Source of the DNA: an uncultured Massilia sp.
GTDB taxonomy: Bacteria; Pseudomonadota; Gammaproteobacteria; Burkholderiales; Burkholderiaceae_D
Reading direction: 5' to 3'
DNA length: 44,021 bases
Assembly (NCBI GenBank): GCA_913778765.1
Contig: CAJYXO010000106.1
Coordinates: 1-44,021, forward strand
The notes under the pieces are model-generated. The model saw only the letters and a program-made list of their open reading frames with translations. It had not been told where the DNA came from and did no database searches. The position numbers were made by a program, and so were the translations under genes. Positions within the stretch are counted from its first letter, which is position 1, and every line of letters starts with the position of its first letter. Below are positions 7,949-18,051 of the stretch, piece by piece.

Positions 7949-9336
7949 GCGCGCCGTCCTCGACGCCCGACAGCCCGCGCTCGCGCGACAGCGACGTGCT
8001 GCGCGCCGGCTGGGGCTATGCCGACGTCAGCGACAAGATCGCCGGCATCGTGCTGTCCGGCCGCTTCGGCTGGAAATGGTGGACGGCCTTCCTGGTCGCC
8101 TGCGGCGGCGTACTGGCGCTGCTGGTGGCGGTGTCCTGGCTACTGGCGAAGGGCGTCGGCATCTGGGGCGTCGACATGCCGGTGGCCTGGGGCTTCGCGA
8201 TCGGGAACTTCGTGTGGTGGATCGGGATCGGCCACGCCGGCACCTTCATCTCGGCCGTGCTGCTCCTGCTGCGGCAGAAATGGCGCACTTCGATCAACCG
8301 CTTCGCCGAGGCGATGACCCTGTTCGCGGCCAGCATCGCCGGCCTGTTCCCGATCCTGCACCTGGGCCGGCCCTGGTTCTTCTACTGGCTGGTGCCGTAT
8401 CCGAACGTGATGAACGTCTGGCCGCAGTGGCGCAGCCCGCTGGTGTGGGACTTCTTCGCGATCTCGTCCTATTTGTCGGTGTCGCTGCTGTTCTGGTACG
8501 TGGGCCTGATCCCCGACCTGGCGACCATGCGCGACCGCGCCGGCGCACGCGGCCGGCGCGCCGCCCAGATCGCTTACGGCCTGCTGGCGCTGGGCTGGCG
8601 TGGCGAGGCGCGGCACTGGGCCCGCTTCGAACGCGCCTACCTGCTGATGGCCGGGCTGGCGACGCCGCTGGTTGTGTCGGTGCACACCATCGTCTCGCTC
8701 GATTTCGCGGTCGGGAACACGCCGGGCTACCACTCGACGATCTTCCCGCCTTACTTCGTGGCCGGCGCGCTGTTCTCGGGTTTCGCGATGGTGCTGACCC
8801 TGGCGATCCCGCTGCGCGCCGTCTTCGGGCTGCGGGACTTCATCACCGGCAAGCACCTCGCGAACGCGGCCAAGGTGCTGCTGGCGACGAGCTGGCTGGT
8901 CGGCTACGGCTACCTGGCCGAGGTCTTCACCGCCTTCTACAGCGGCGACCAGTACGAAACCTACATGACCGTCAACCGCTGGACCGGGCCGTATGCGCCG
9001 GTCTACTGGAGCATGCTGGCCTGTAATATCCTCGCGCCGCAGCTGCTGTGGTGGCGCCGCCTGCGCCACAGCGTGCCGGCCCTGTTCGTGCTGAGCCTCG
9101 TCATCAATGCCGGCATGTGGATGGAGCGCTTCCTGATCGTGGTGTCCTCGCTGCACCGCGACTATCTGCCGTCGAGCTGGGGCATGTTCTATCCGACGGC
9201 CTGGGACTGGATCACGCTGCTCGGCTCGATCGCCCTGTTCGTCTGGCTGTTCCTGCTGTTCGTGCGCTTCCTGCCGCTGATCTCGATGGCCGAGATGCGC
9301 GAACTGGTGCGCGACAGCGCAAGGGGGAAGCAATGA
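7945..9336 (+). CDS. actC: Alternative Complex III subunit ActC, NrfD/PsrC-like quinol-binding membrane protein
   Basis: 463 aa from ATG 7945, which overlaps the actB stop. The chain is strongly hydrophobic with about ten transmembrane helices. Conserved stretches include 'VAWGFAIGNFVWWIGIGHAG', 'FPILHLGRPWFFYWL' and 'SVHTIVSLDFAVG', all typical of the NrfD-like subunit that binds menaquinol or ubiquinol. The C-terminal 'HRDYLPSSWGMFYPTAWDW' is also family-typical. The encoded subunit should sit beneath ActB in the membrane and start the electron path. No truncation is seen. Confidence 0.93.
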   Translation: MSAPSSTPDSPRSRDSDVLRAGWGYADVSDKIAGIVLSGRFGWKWWTAFLVACGGVLALLVAVSWLLAKGVGIWGVDMPVAWGFAIGNFVWWIGIGHAGTFISAVLLLLRQKWRTSINRFAEAMTLFAASIAGLFPILHLGRPWFFYWLVPYPNVMNVWPQWRSPLVWDFFAISSYLSVSLLFWYVGLIPDLATMRDRAGARGRRAAQIAYGLLALGWRGEARHWARFERAYLLMAGLATPLVVSVHTIVSLDFAVGNTPGYHSTIFPPYFVAGALFSGFAMVLTLAIPLRAVFGLRDFITGKHLANAAKVLLATSWLVGYGYLAEVFTAFYSGDQYETYMTVNRWTGPYAPVYWSMLACNILAPQLLWWRRLRHSVPALFVLSLVINAGMWMERFLIVVSSLHRDYLPSSWGMFYPTAWDWITLLGSIALFVWLFLLFVRFLPLISMAEMRELVRDSARGKQ

Positions 9337-9878
9337 GGGAAGGCATGAGCGCGCACATCTACGGGCTGCTGGCCGAGTTCCCCAACGCCGATACGCTGTG
9401 CGCCGCGGCCAGGCGGGCGAGGGCGAACGGCTATACCCATGCCGAAGCCTACAGCCCCTTCCCGGTCGAAGGCCTGGACGAGGCGCTCGGCATGCGGCGG
9501 AATTGGGTCGCGCCGGCGGCGCTGGTCGGCGGCCTGCTGGGCGGGGCCGGCACCTACTTTTTGCAGTGGTATGCGGCGGTGGTCGATTATCCGATCAACG
9601 TCGGCGGGCGGCCGCTGCACAGCTGGCCGGCCTTCATCCCCGCCACCTTCGAAATCACCATCCTCGGCGCCGCGGTCGCCGCCGTATTGACGATGCTGAT
9701 CCAGAACGGCCTGCCGCGCCTGCATCACCCGCTGTTCGAGGTCGAGGAATTCGAGCTGGCCAGCCGCAACCGCTTCTTCCTGTGCCTGCCCGCGCACGAC
9801 CCGGTGTTCGCGCCCGGTCCGGCGCGCGCGCTGCTGCAAGATCTGCAGCCCATGCTGCTGCGCGAGGTGCCGGCATGA
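9333..9878 (+). CDS. actD: Alternative Complex III subunit ActD (DUF3341)
   Basis: 181 aa. 'HIYGLLAEFPNADTLCAAA' is the usual N-terminal motif of DUF3341. Two transmembrane helices follow (about residues 60-82 and 105-128) with the connecting 'YPINVGGRPLHSWPAFIP', strongly conserved in ActD, and 'HHPLFEVEEFELASRNRFFL' after the second. ATG 9333 overlaps the actC stop and has a purine-rich GGGGGAAG upstream; a second Met at 9345 is an alternative start. ActD is a structural membrane subunit without known cofactors. Its stop overlaps actE. Confidence 0.9.
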   Translation: MREGMSAHIYGLLAEFPNADTLCAAARRARANGYTHAEAYSPFPVEGLDEALGMRRNWVAPAALVGGLLGGAGTYFLQWYAAVVDYPINVGGRPLHSWPAFIPATFEITILGAAVAAVLTMLIQNGLPRLHHPLFEVEEFELASRNRFFLCLPAHDPVFAPGPARALLQDLQPMLLREVPA

Positions 9879-10486
9879 AGACGCCTGCCTGCCTGCTCGT
9901 CGGCTGTATCGTGCTGGCCGGCTGCGAACGCGCCAAACAGGACATGTACGACCAGCCGCGCTACAAACCCTTCGCCGCCAGCACCCTGTTCGCGGACGGC
10001 GCCAGCGCGCGCACGCCGCCGCCCGGCACCCAGCCGCGCGCGCGCGGCGGCCTGGCCGACAGCTCGGCTGGCCGCGCCGGCACGGCGGCGGTGCAGGCCG
10101 ACATCGCGGCCGAACAGGCGCAGACGAATCCCTATCCGGTCGACCTGCGCCTGCTGGAGCGCGGGCGGGACCGCTACGCGATCTACTGCATGCCCTGCCA
10201 CAGCCCGGTCGGCGACGGCGACGGCCTGGTGGTGCGGCGCGGCTTTCCGGCGCCGCCGACGTATCACCAGGAGCGCCTGCGCAAGGCGCCGGACCGCCAC
10301 CTCTACGACGTGATCGCGAACGGCTACGGCGTGATGGTGCCGTATGGAGACCGGATCGAGCCGGCCGACCGCTGGGCCATCGTCGCCTTCATCCGCACGC
10401 TGCAGTTGAGCCAGTACGTGCAGGCCGACAGCCTGCCGCCGGCGCTGAAGGCGCAGCTCGATGCCCAGCCGGGAGCCGCGCCATGA
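9875..10486 (+). CDS. actE: Alternative Complex III subunit ActE, monoheme cytochrome c lipoprotein
   Basis: 203 aa. A lipoprotein signal ends in the lipobox LAGC (Cys17), so the mature protein is tethered to the membrane on the periplasmic side. 'MYDQPRYKPFAAS' is the conserved N-terminal tail seen in ActE proteins. One haem c site, CMPCH, lies near residue 107, and the Met in 'GYGVMVPYGDRI' is the likely distal ligand. ActE would hand electrons from Alternative Complex III to the oxidase. It overlaps actD and actF by ATGA at each end. Confidence 0.92.
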   Translation: MKTPACLLVGCIVLAGCERAKQDMYDQPRYKPFAASTLFADGASARTPPPGTQPRARGGLADSSAGRAGTAAVQADIAAEQAQTNPYPVDLRLLERGRDRYAIYCMPCHSPVGDGDGLVVRRGFPAPPTYHQERLRKAPDRHLYDVIANGYGVMVPYGDRIEPADRWAIVAFIRTLQLSQYVQADSLPPALKAQLDAQPGAAP

Positions 10487-11517
10487 GCCGCCGCACAGCG
10501 ACGTTCGTCGGTGCCGCCGGCGTACTCGCGCTGCTGTGCTGGTTCGGCTGGCGCTTCGACCCGCGCGCGCTGCTGGCCGGCTACCTGGCCGTGTGGTGGT
10601 TCCTTGCCGGCGCGCTGCTCGGCGGGCTGGCCAACGTCTGGCTGCACCAGCTCACCGGCGGCGCCTGGGGCGAGACCATCCGTCCGCCGCTGCTGCGCGC
10701 GGCGCGCTGGCTGCCGCTGGCCTGCCTGCTGTTCCTGCCGGTGCTGGCGGGGATGCACCTGTTGTACCCGTGGACCGGGGCGCAGCCGCTCGAGCCGGCC
10801 ACGGCCTTCCGCCGCTGGTGGCTGGCGCCCGGCGCCTTCATGCTGCGCAGCGTGGTCTACCTGCTGCTGTGGAGCGCGCTGGCCTGGATCGAGACGCGCG
10901 CTCGCAAGCGCTCGGCCGGCCGCGCCGCCGCCTGCCTGCTGGTCTACGGTTTCACGGTCGGGCTGGCGTCGGTGGACTGGATCATGTCGCTGCAGCCCGA
11001 ATGGTATTCGAGCGTGTTCGGCTGGCTGGCCGGCGCCGGCCAGATGCTGACCGGGCTGGCGCTGGCCCTGCTGCTGATCGACCGCGAGGCCGCGCGCGAG
11101 CGCCTGCCGGACCTCGGCAACCTCTTGATGATGTATGTGATGACCTGGGCCTACCTGGCCTATGTGCAGTTCCTGATCATCTGGGCCGCCGACCTGCCGC
11201 GCGAGATCGCCTGGTACCTGAGGCGCGACACGCCGGCCTGGCACGCCGTCGCCTGGAGCCTGCTGGCCCTGCACGGCGCCGGCCCGGTCGTGATCCTGCT
11301 GTCGCGCCATGCCAAGCGCGCGCCGCGCCTGATGGGCGCGCTGGCTGCGGTGCTGCTGGCGGCCCACCTGCTCGACTGCTGGTGGCTGGTGCTGCCCTCG
11401 GTGCAGGGCCTGCACGGCGACCGGGTCTGGCCGGCGCTGCTGCCGGCGCTGGGCCTGGGCGCGCTGGCCTGGCCGGCGTGGCGCCGCGGAAGGGAGGGCG
11501 TCCATGTCCGGGCGTGA
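10483..11517 (+). CDS. actF: Alternative Complex III subunit ActF, second multi-helix membrane subunit
   Basis: 344 aa, overlapping the actE stop by ATGA. About ten hydrophobic helices. Family-typical segments include 'YLAVWWFLAGALLGGLANVW', 'VDWIMSLQPEWYSSVFG', 'MMYVMTWAYLAYVQFLIIWA' and 'REIAWYLRR'. ActF is related to ActC and may contribute a second quinone-binding or proton-conducting half. It is somewhat shorter than some homologues, with no sign of damage. Its 3' end overlaps the following small gene by 14 nt. Confidence 0.9.
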   Translation: MSRRTATFVGAAGVLALLCWFGWRFDPRALLAGYLAVWWFLAGALLGGLANVWLHQLTGGAWGETIRPPLLRAARWLPLACLLFLPVLAGMHLLYPWTGAQPLEPATAFRRWWLAPGAFMLRSVVYLLLWSALAWIETRARKRSAGRAAACLLVYGFTVGLASVDWIMSLQPEWYSSVFGWLAGAGQMLTGLALALLLIDREAARERLPDLGNLLMMYVMTWAYLAYVQFLIIWAADLPREIAWYLRRDTPAWHAVAWSLLALHGAGPVVILLSRHAKRAPRLMGALAAVLLAAHLLDCWWLVLPSVQGLHGDRVWPALLPALGLGALAWPAWRRGREGVHVRA

Positions 11518-11851
11518 CGAAGACGGCATCCACATGCGCGCGATCCGGCGCGGTGCGCTGGCGATCGCCGGCGGCATCGTGTTCGCGGTGGGCGGATCGT
11601 GGTGGCTCTTGCTGCGCCTGGGGCCGGCCGTCAACACGGCATCGCCGCCGGCGGCGATGCCGGCGCCGCGCCTGCAGGCCGCGCCCCAGCCCGAGCGCGC
11701 CGCCTACTTTGCCGAAAAGGAGCGGCAATTGAAGGGCAGCGGCTGGGTCGACCGCGGCGCCGGCATCGCCCACATTCCGCTGGAACAGGCGATGCGGCTG
11801 CAGGCGGCGCGCGCTGGCGCGGCACGCGAACAGGAGGCGCGCCAGCCATGA
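11504..11851 (+). CDS. Small membrane-anchored protein of the act-cox operon, function unassigned
   Basis: 115 aa. One transmembrane helix (about residues 16-38, 'RGALAIAGGIVFAVGGSWW') is followed by a Pro/Ala-rich linker and a short charged motif, 'RQLKGSGWVDRGAGIAHIP', then 'LEQAMRLQAA'. No Cys or haem motif is present, so it is unlikely to carry electrons. The GWVDRxxGIxxIP-type motif is one I associate with small proteins or tails encoded beside Sco and cox genes, but I cannot assign a function. It lies between actF (14-nt overlap) and sco (ATGA overlap). ATG 11534 is an alternative start that would remove the overlap with actF. A role in assembly or in bridging complex III and oxidase is inference. 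Confidence 0.75.
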   Translation: MSGRDEDGIHMRAIRRGALAIAGGIVFAVGGSWWLLLRLGPAVNTASPPAAMPAPRLQAAPQPERAAYFAEKERQLKGSGWVDRGAGIAHIPLEQAMRLQAARAGAAREQEARQP

Positions 11852-12674
11852 TACGGACGCTGACGATCGCCTGCTGCCTGCTGCTGTGCCAGGTCCCGGC
11901 CGCCGCCCAGGCCCTGCGCCTGCCGCCCCAGCCCGCGGCGGCTTTCGCGCCCGCGCCCGGCGCCCGCCTGCCGCTGGACGCCATGCTGCGCGACGAGCAC
12001 GGCGGCGCTCTCGACCTGGGCGCGCTGTTCGGCGCCGCGCCCGTGGTGCTGGTGCCGGGCTATTACACTTGTCCGAACCTGTGCAGCACCCTGTTCGAAG
12101 GTGTGCTGCAGGCGCTGGCGCTGAGCGGCATGGCGCCGGGCAGCTACCGCCTGGTCGGGTTCTCGATCGATCCGCGCGACGGCGCCGCCGCGGCAGCCGC
12201 CAAGCGCCAGGCCTATGCCGCGCTGCTGCCTGGCGGCGCCGCCGACCTGCGCATGCTGACCGGCGACGAAGCCACGCTGGCGCGCCTGGAGCAGGCCATG
12301 GGCTACCGTGCGCCGCGCGATCCGGCCAGCGGCGAATACGCGCACGCCGCCGGCTTCGTGGTGGCCGATGCCGCGGGCCGCATCAGGCAGTATTTCGCGG
12401 GCGTGCGCTTCGATCCGGCGGCGCTGCGCACGGCCCTGCACGCGGCGCGCGATGGCGCCGGCAGCGCCGGCCCGGCTTCGTTCGGCGAACGCCTGCTGCT
12501 CCTGTGCAGCCACTACGACCCGGCCATCGGCAGGAACAGCGCCACGGCGATGGCGTCGGTGCGGGCCGGCGTGCTGCTGGCGCTGCTGGGCCTGGGCGGG
12601 ACGGTATGGGGCGTCGCACGGCGCCGCCGCACGCCGCGGTCCGCGGCCGCGCAGTCCGCAAAGGAGGGCAGGCC

Positions 12675-12678
<4 letters not shown>
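11848..12678 (+). CDS. Sco/SenC-family copper chaperone for cytochrome oxidase, with C-terminal membrane anchor
   Basis: 276 aa. A signal peptide (residues 1-20) is followed by a thioredoxin-like fold. 'VLVPGYYTCPNLCSTLFE' carries the CxxxC copper motif, and the third ligand is the His of 'YAHAAGFVVADAAG'. Sco proteins load copper into the CuA centre of oxidase subunit II, whose gene is next. After the Sco domain, 'LLLLCSHYDPAIGRNS' leads into a C-terminal transmembrane helix and a basic tail (about residues 228-265), so this Sco is tail-anchored instead of N-anchored. ATGA overlaps link it to both neighbours. Confidence 0.9.
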
Positions 12679-13596
<918 letters not shown>

Positions 13597-13622
<26 letters not shown>

Positions 13623-15207
13623 CCGCAGCTACCTCAGCGAGGGCTTCAGCATCCGGTCCTGGCTGGGTACGAAGGACCACAAACGCATCGCGGTGCTGTA
13701 CGCGCTGTCGATCACGCTGTTCTTCTTCCTCGGCGGCGTCGCCGCGGCCCTGATCCGCCTGGAGCTGGCCACGCCGGCCGGCGACCTGGTTTCCGCCGAC
13801 ACCTACAACAAGCTGTTCACCGCCCACGGCGTGATCATGGTGTGGCTGTTCCTGATCCCGTCGATCCCTTCGGTGCTGGGCAATTTCTTGATGCCGCTGA
13901 TGATCGGCGCGCGCGACCTCGCTTTCCCGCGCCTGAACCTGGCCAGCTGGTACCTGTACATGGCGGGCGGCGCGATCGTGCTGTGGGCGCTGCTGGCCGG
14001 CGGGGTCGACACCGGCTGGACCTTCTACACGCCGTTCTCCACCATGTTCTCGAACTCGCACGTGGTGCTGGCGCTCAGCGGTGTGCTGGTGGTCGGCTTC
14101 TCGTCGATCCTGACCGGCCTGAACTTCATCGTCACTGTGCACACCATGCGCGCGCCGGGCATGGACTGGTTCCGCCTGCCGCTGTTCGTGTGGGCAAATT
14201 ACGCGACCTCGCTGATCCTGGTGCTGGCGACGCCGGTGCTGGCGATGACCCTGATCCTGGTGGCGATCGAGCGCCTGTTCCAGGTCGGGATCTTCGACCC
14301 GGCGCTGGGCGGGGACCCGCTGCTGTTCCAGCACCTGTTCTGGTTCTACTCGCACCCGGCGGTCTACATCATGGTGCTGCCGGCGATGGGCGTGGCCAGC
14401 GAGATCATCCCGTGCTTCGCGCGCCGTCCGGTGTTCGGCTACCGCTTCATGGCCTATGCGATCCTGGCGATCGCCGTGATCGGCTTCCTGGTCTGGGGCC
14501 ACCACATGTTCGTCAGCGGCCAGTCGGTGTACGCGGGGATGGTGTTCTCGCTGCTGTCCTTCATGGTCGCGGTGCCGTCCGCGATCAAGGTGTTCAACTG
14601 GACCGCCACGCTGTACAAGGGCCGCATCACCTTCGATGCGCCGATGCTGTATGCGCTCGGCTTCGTCGGCCTGTTCACGGTGGGCGGGCTGACCGGCCTG
14701 TTCCTGGCCGCGCTGGCGCTCGACGTGCACCTGTCCGACACCTATTTCGTGGTCGCCCACTTCCACTACATCATGGTCGGCGGCTCGGTGATGGCCTACC
14801 TGGGCGGCATCCACTTCTGGTGGCCGAAGATGACGGGGCGGATGTATTCGGAGGCCTGGGGCAGGCTGGCGGCGGTGATCATCTTCGCGGGTTTCAATCT
14901 CACCTTCTTCCCGCAATACCTGCTGGGCTATGCCGGCATGCCGCGCCGCTACCACAGCTATCCGGAGGAGTTCCAGATGCTGCATGTGCTGTCCTCGGCC
15001 GGCGCGGTGACGCTGGCGGTCGGCTACCTGCTGCCGCTGGGCTACCTGGCCTGGTCGCTGCGCTACGGCCGTGCGGCGCCGCCGAATCCGTGGCGGGCCA
15101 CCGGGCTCGAATGGCAGGCGGCCTCGCCGCCGCCCGTCCACAACTTCGCCCAGCCGCCGGTGGTGGTGCGCGGCCCCTACGGTTACGAGCCGATGAGCGA
15201 ACCATGA
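13597..15207 (+). CDS. coxA: Cytochrome c oxidase subunit I, A2-type haem-copper oxidase
   Basis: 536 aa, twelve predicted helices. Haem and CuB ligands are visible: '[10 protein letters not shown]' (His77, low-spin haem), '[15 protein letters not shown]' (His253 for CuB and Tyr257, the cross-linked Tyr), 'WGHHMFVSG' (the two other CuB His) and '[12 protein letters not shown]' (both haem His). The A1-type Glu (HPEVY) is replaced by Ala with a preceding Tyr-Ser, which marks the A2 subfamily known from Rhodothermus-like caa3 oxidases. This subunit reduces O2 to water and pumps protons. Start ATG 13597 lies within coxB (26-nt overlap). Confidence 0.96.
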
Positions 15208-15857
15208 GCGCCAGGATCGCCGAGCAGTTCGACAGCCGCGAACAGCAGGACTTCGCACGCACCTTCGGCATGTGGGTGTTCATCGCCAGCGAGTTCCTGT
15301 TCTTCGCGCCACTGCTGCTCGGCTACCTGTATCTGCGCGTGGCATATCCGCAGGCCTGCGCCGCCGCCAGCCGGCATACCGATTTCCTGCTCGGCACCGC
15401 CAACACGGCCGTGCTGCTGACCAGCAGCTTCCTGATGGCGCTCGCCGGCCATGCGGCGAAAGGCGGCCGCCGTCCGCGGGCGGCGCGGCTGTTGCTGGCG
15501 GTGGCCGCGCTGGGCGCCGTCTTCCTCGCCGTCAAAGGCTTCGAGTACCGCAGCGAGTTCCAGGCGCACCTGTTCCCCGGCGCCGGCTTCCGGCCCGGGC
15601 ACGCCGGCCATCCGCAAGACCTGCCCGGCATGGAGCTGTTCTTCCTGCTGTACTTTGCCCTGACCGGCCTGCACGCGCTGCACCTGACGGTCGGGATCCT
15701 GGCCTGCCTGGCGCTGGCCTGGCTGCTGCGCCGGCCGCCGTCCGCGGGTTTGTCGAATGAGGCGGTCGAACTGGCCGGCCTGTACTGGCACTTTGTCGAC
15801 CTGGTGTGGATCTTCCTGTATCCGCTGCTCTACCTGGTCGGCAGGGCGGGAGGCTAG
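15204..15857 (+). CDS. coxC: Cytochrome c oxidase subunit III
   Basis: 217 aa with about five transmembrane helices, the short form of subunit III. Family motifs include '[19 protein letters not shown]', '[16 protein letters not shown]', '[16 protein letters not shown]' and '[18 protein letters not shown]'. The acidic residue in 'ASEFLFF' and the WHFVDxxWIFL stretch are hallmarks of the family. Subunit III stabilises proton uptake and activity of subunit I. It overlaps coxA by ATGA and is followed after 1 nt by the small subunit IV gene. Confidence 0.94.
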   Translation: MSARIAEQFDSREQQDFARTFGMWVFIASEFLFFAPLLLGYLYLRVAYPQACAAASRHTDFLLGTANTAVLLTSSFLMALAGHAAKGGRRPRAARLLLAVAALGAVFLAVKGFEYRSEFQAHLFPGAGFRPGHAGHPQDLPGMELFFLLYFALTGLHALHLTVGILACLALAWLLRRPPSAGLSNEAVELAGLYWHFVDLVWIFLYPLLYLVGRAGG

Positions 15858-15858
15858 C

Positions 15859-16185
15859 ATGGAGAAGAGCACGCGTCCCCTGACGATCACCTGGTTCGCG
15901 CTGCTGGTCCTGCTGGCGCTCAGCGCCGCCACCGCCTGGCTCCCGCTGGGCTGGATGAATACCGCGATCGGCATGGCGGTGGCGCTGCTGAAGGCGCTGC
16001 TGGTGGCGATGGTCTTCATGCGCCTGCGCGCCAGCCACCCGCTGCTGCGGCTGACGGCGCTGGCCGGCGTGGTCGTGCTGGCGCTGCTGTTGGTGCTGTC
16101 CGGCGCCGACTACGCCACCCGCAGCGAGGTGGCGGCGCCGTGGCAGACGCCCGTCACCCAGCCGGCGCGCCTGGGCTCCGGCTAG
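15859..16185 (+). CDS. Cytochrome c oxidase subunit IV-like small membrane protein
   Basis: 108 aa, three hydrophobic helices. 'WLPLGWMNTAIGMAVALLKA' and 'LVAMVFMRLRASHPLLRL' resemble the prokaryotic subunit IV (COX4-pro/CoxD-like) pattern of Lys-containing helix II followed by a VxxFFMHLR-type segment. It is the last gene of the operon, 1 nt after coxC. The role is structural support of the oxidase. No terminator is visible in the 6-bp gap to the convergent TPP-enzyme gene. Confidence 0.8.
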   Translation: MEKSTRPLTITWFALLVLLALSAATAWLPLGWMNTAIGMAVALLKALLVAMVFMRLRASHPLLRLTALAGVVVLALLLVLSGADYATRSEVAAPWQTPVTQPARLGSG

Positions 16186-16191
16186 GAGCGC

Positions 16192-17976
16192 CTACGACTT
16201 ATCTTTCGGCAGGATGCTGCTCAACACCTGGCGCGCCACGCCCGCCAGCATCGAGCCTTCGTTCGGATCGCCCTTGACGATCGCGCCCATGAAGGATTTC
16301 GCCTGTTCCAGCGTGATGTGCGAGGGCAGGGGCGGGACTTCGGGGTCGGTCTTGAATTCCAGGACCACCGGCCGGTCCGACGACAGGGCCTCGCGCCAGG
16401 CCGTCGCGACTTCTTCTGGGTTGTCGCAGTAGATGCCCTTCAGGCCGATCAGCTCGGCGAACTTGTGGTAGGGCACGTCCGGGATCTGCTGGGTGGCCTC
16501 GAACTTCGGATTGCCCTCCATGACGCGCTGCTCCCAGGTCACCTGGTTCAGATCGCCGTTGTTGAAGACGCAGACGAGGAAGCAGGGGTCCTTCCACAGG
16601 CGCCAGTACTTGGCGACCGTGATCAGCTCGGCCATGTTATTCATCTGCATGGCGCCGTCGCCGACCAGGGCGATCACGGGCCGGCCCGGATGGGCGAACT
16701 TGGCCGCGATCGCGTAAGGCACGGCCGCACCCATCGAGGCCAGGCCGCCGGACAGCGAATACATCTGGCCGCGCCGCACGCGCAGGTCGCGCGCGAACCA
16801 GTTGGCGCAGGAGCCGGAATCGCTGGTGACGATGACGTCCGCCGGCAGTTGCGGCGACAGTTCCCAGGTCACGCGCTGCGGATTGACCGGATTGGCCCGT
16901 TCCAGCGCGCGGTTTTCCAGCAGCTTCCAGGCGTCTTTTACCCAATCTTCGACCTTGCCGCGCCAGCCGCCGTCCTTTTCCTTCAGCAGCGGCAGCAGCA
17001 GGCGCAGGGTCTCGACGCTGTCGCCGTGCAGGTTGACCTCGGCCGGGTAGCGGATGCCGAGCATGGTCGGGTCGATGTCGATCTGCACCGCGCGCGCCTT
17101 GCCTTCCTCGGGCAGGAACTCGGCATACGGGAAGCCGGTGCCGATCATCAACAAGGTGTCGCAGTGGTTCATCATCTCCCAGCTGGCCTTGGTGCCGAGG
17201 ATGCCGATCGAGCCGGTGACCCAGGGCAGGTCGTCGGGCAGGGCGGCCTTGCCCAGCAGGGCTTTCGCGGCGCCGGCCTGCAGCCGGTCGGCCACGGCGA
17301 TCACCTCGTCGGTGGCATGCAGGGCGCCGGCGCCGACCAGGATCGCGACCTTCTTGCCGGCGTTGAGCACGTCCGCGGCGCGCCGCAGGTCCACGTCCTG
17401 CGGGACGATGCGCGGCTTGGTATAGCCGACGCCGGAGAACACCGAGCCATGCTTGCGCGGCGGGTCTTCGTACGGCTTCTCCTGCAGATCGTTCGGCAGC
17501 ACCAGCACGCCGACGCCGTTGCGTCCGAGGACGGTGCGCATGGCGCGGTCGACCAGGTGCCGCACCTGCGAGGGCACGGCGGCTTCGTGGACGTAGTCGG
17601 CCACGTCCTGGAACATGCGGGCGAGGTTGACTTCCTGCTGGTAGTGGGCGCCGCGCGCGGTCTGGGCGGCCTGGCCGCAGATGGCCAGCACCGGCATGTG
17701 GTCGAGCTTGGCGTCGTAGAGACCCGTGATCAGGTGCGTCGCGCCGGGCCCGCCGGTCGACAGGCAGACGCCGGGCTGGCCGGTGAACTTGGCGTGGGCG
17801 GAGGCCATGAAGGCCGCCATCTCCTCGTGCCGCACCTGGATGAATGCAATCTTGTTGTTCGCCCGGTCGAGGGCGCCCAGCACGCCGTTGATGCCGTCGC
17901 CGGGGTAGCCGAAGATGGTGCGCACGCCCCATTCGTACAGGCGTTCGACGAAGAAGTCGCCGACGGTTTTGCTCAT
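16192..17976 (-). CDS. Thiamine-pyrophosphate enzyme, PoxB-like pyruvate dehydrogenase (quinone)/pyruvate oxidase family
   Basis: 594 aa with the three domains of the POX/AHAS family. N-terminal TPP-binding domain: 'WGVRTIFGYPGDGINGVLGA' and the activating Glu in 'RHEEMAAFMA'. Central FAD-type domain around residues 190-330. C-terminal domain with the TPP/Mg motif 'GDGAMQMNNMAELITVAKYW', ending in FNNGDLN. Length and order fit pyruvate:ubiquinone oxidoreductase or pyruvate oxidase, which convert pyruvate to acetate or acetyl-phosphate and CO2. Other keto-acid specificities cannot be excluded. The start has a good AGGAG. It is convergent with the cox operon, 6 bp apart. Confidence 0.85.
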   Translation of the reverse strand: MSKTVGDFFVERLYEWGVRTIFGYPGDGINGVLGALDRANNKIAFIQVRHEEMAAFMASAHAKFTGQPGVCLSTGGPGATHLITGLYDAKLDHMPVLAICGQAAQTARGAHYQQEVNLARMFQDVADYVHEAAVPSQVRHLVDRAMRTVLGRNGVGVLVLPNDLQEKPYEDPPRKHGSVFSGVGYTKPRIVPQDVDLRRAADVLNAGKKVAILVGAGALHATDEVIAVADRLQAGAAKALLGKAALPDDLPWVTGSIGILGTKASWEMMNHCDTLLMIGTGFPYAEFLPEEGKARAVQIDIDPTMLGIRYPAEVNLHGDSVETLRLLLPLLKEKDGGWRGKVEDWVKDAWKLLENRALERANPVNPQRVTWELSPQLPADVIVTSDSGSCANWFARDLRVRRGQMYSLSGGLASMGAAVPYAIAAKFAHPGRPVIALVGDGAMQMNNMAELITVAKYWRLWKDPCFLVCVFNNGDLNQVTWEQRVMEGNPKFEATQQIPDVPYHKFAELIGLKGIYCDNPEEVATAWREALSSDRPVVLEFKTDPEVPPLPSHITLEQAKSFMGAIVKGDPNEGSMLAGVARQVLSSILPKDKS

Positions 17977-18051
17977 GCTGTTCTCCTCGGTCTGCGAATG
18001 GGACCGTGGGAAAAGCTTAGCATTTGCCGGCGTATGGACGCGTTCCGTTTC

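Noticed and set aside
5449..9336. One 1295-codon frame that could be read as a fused ActB-ActC-like protein
   Set aside because: Upstream of 7945 this frame is a low-complexity shadow of actB in another frame. Only the last 463 codons are the real ActC, with an ATGA overlap to the actB stop.
17977..18051. Additional gene or RNA in the gap upstream of the PoxB-like gene
   Set aside because: Only 75 bp, holding the AGGAG of the PoxB-like gene and no further recognisable signal.
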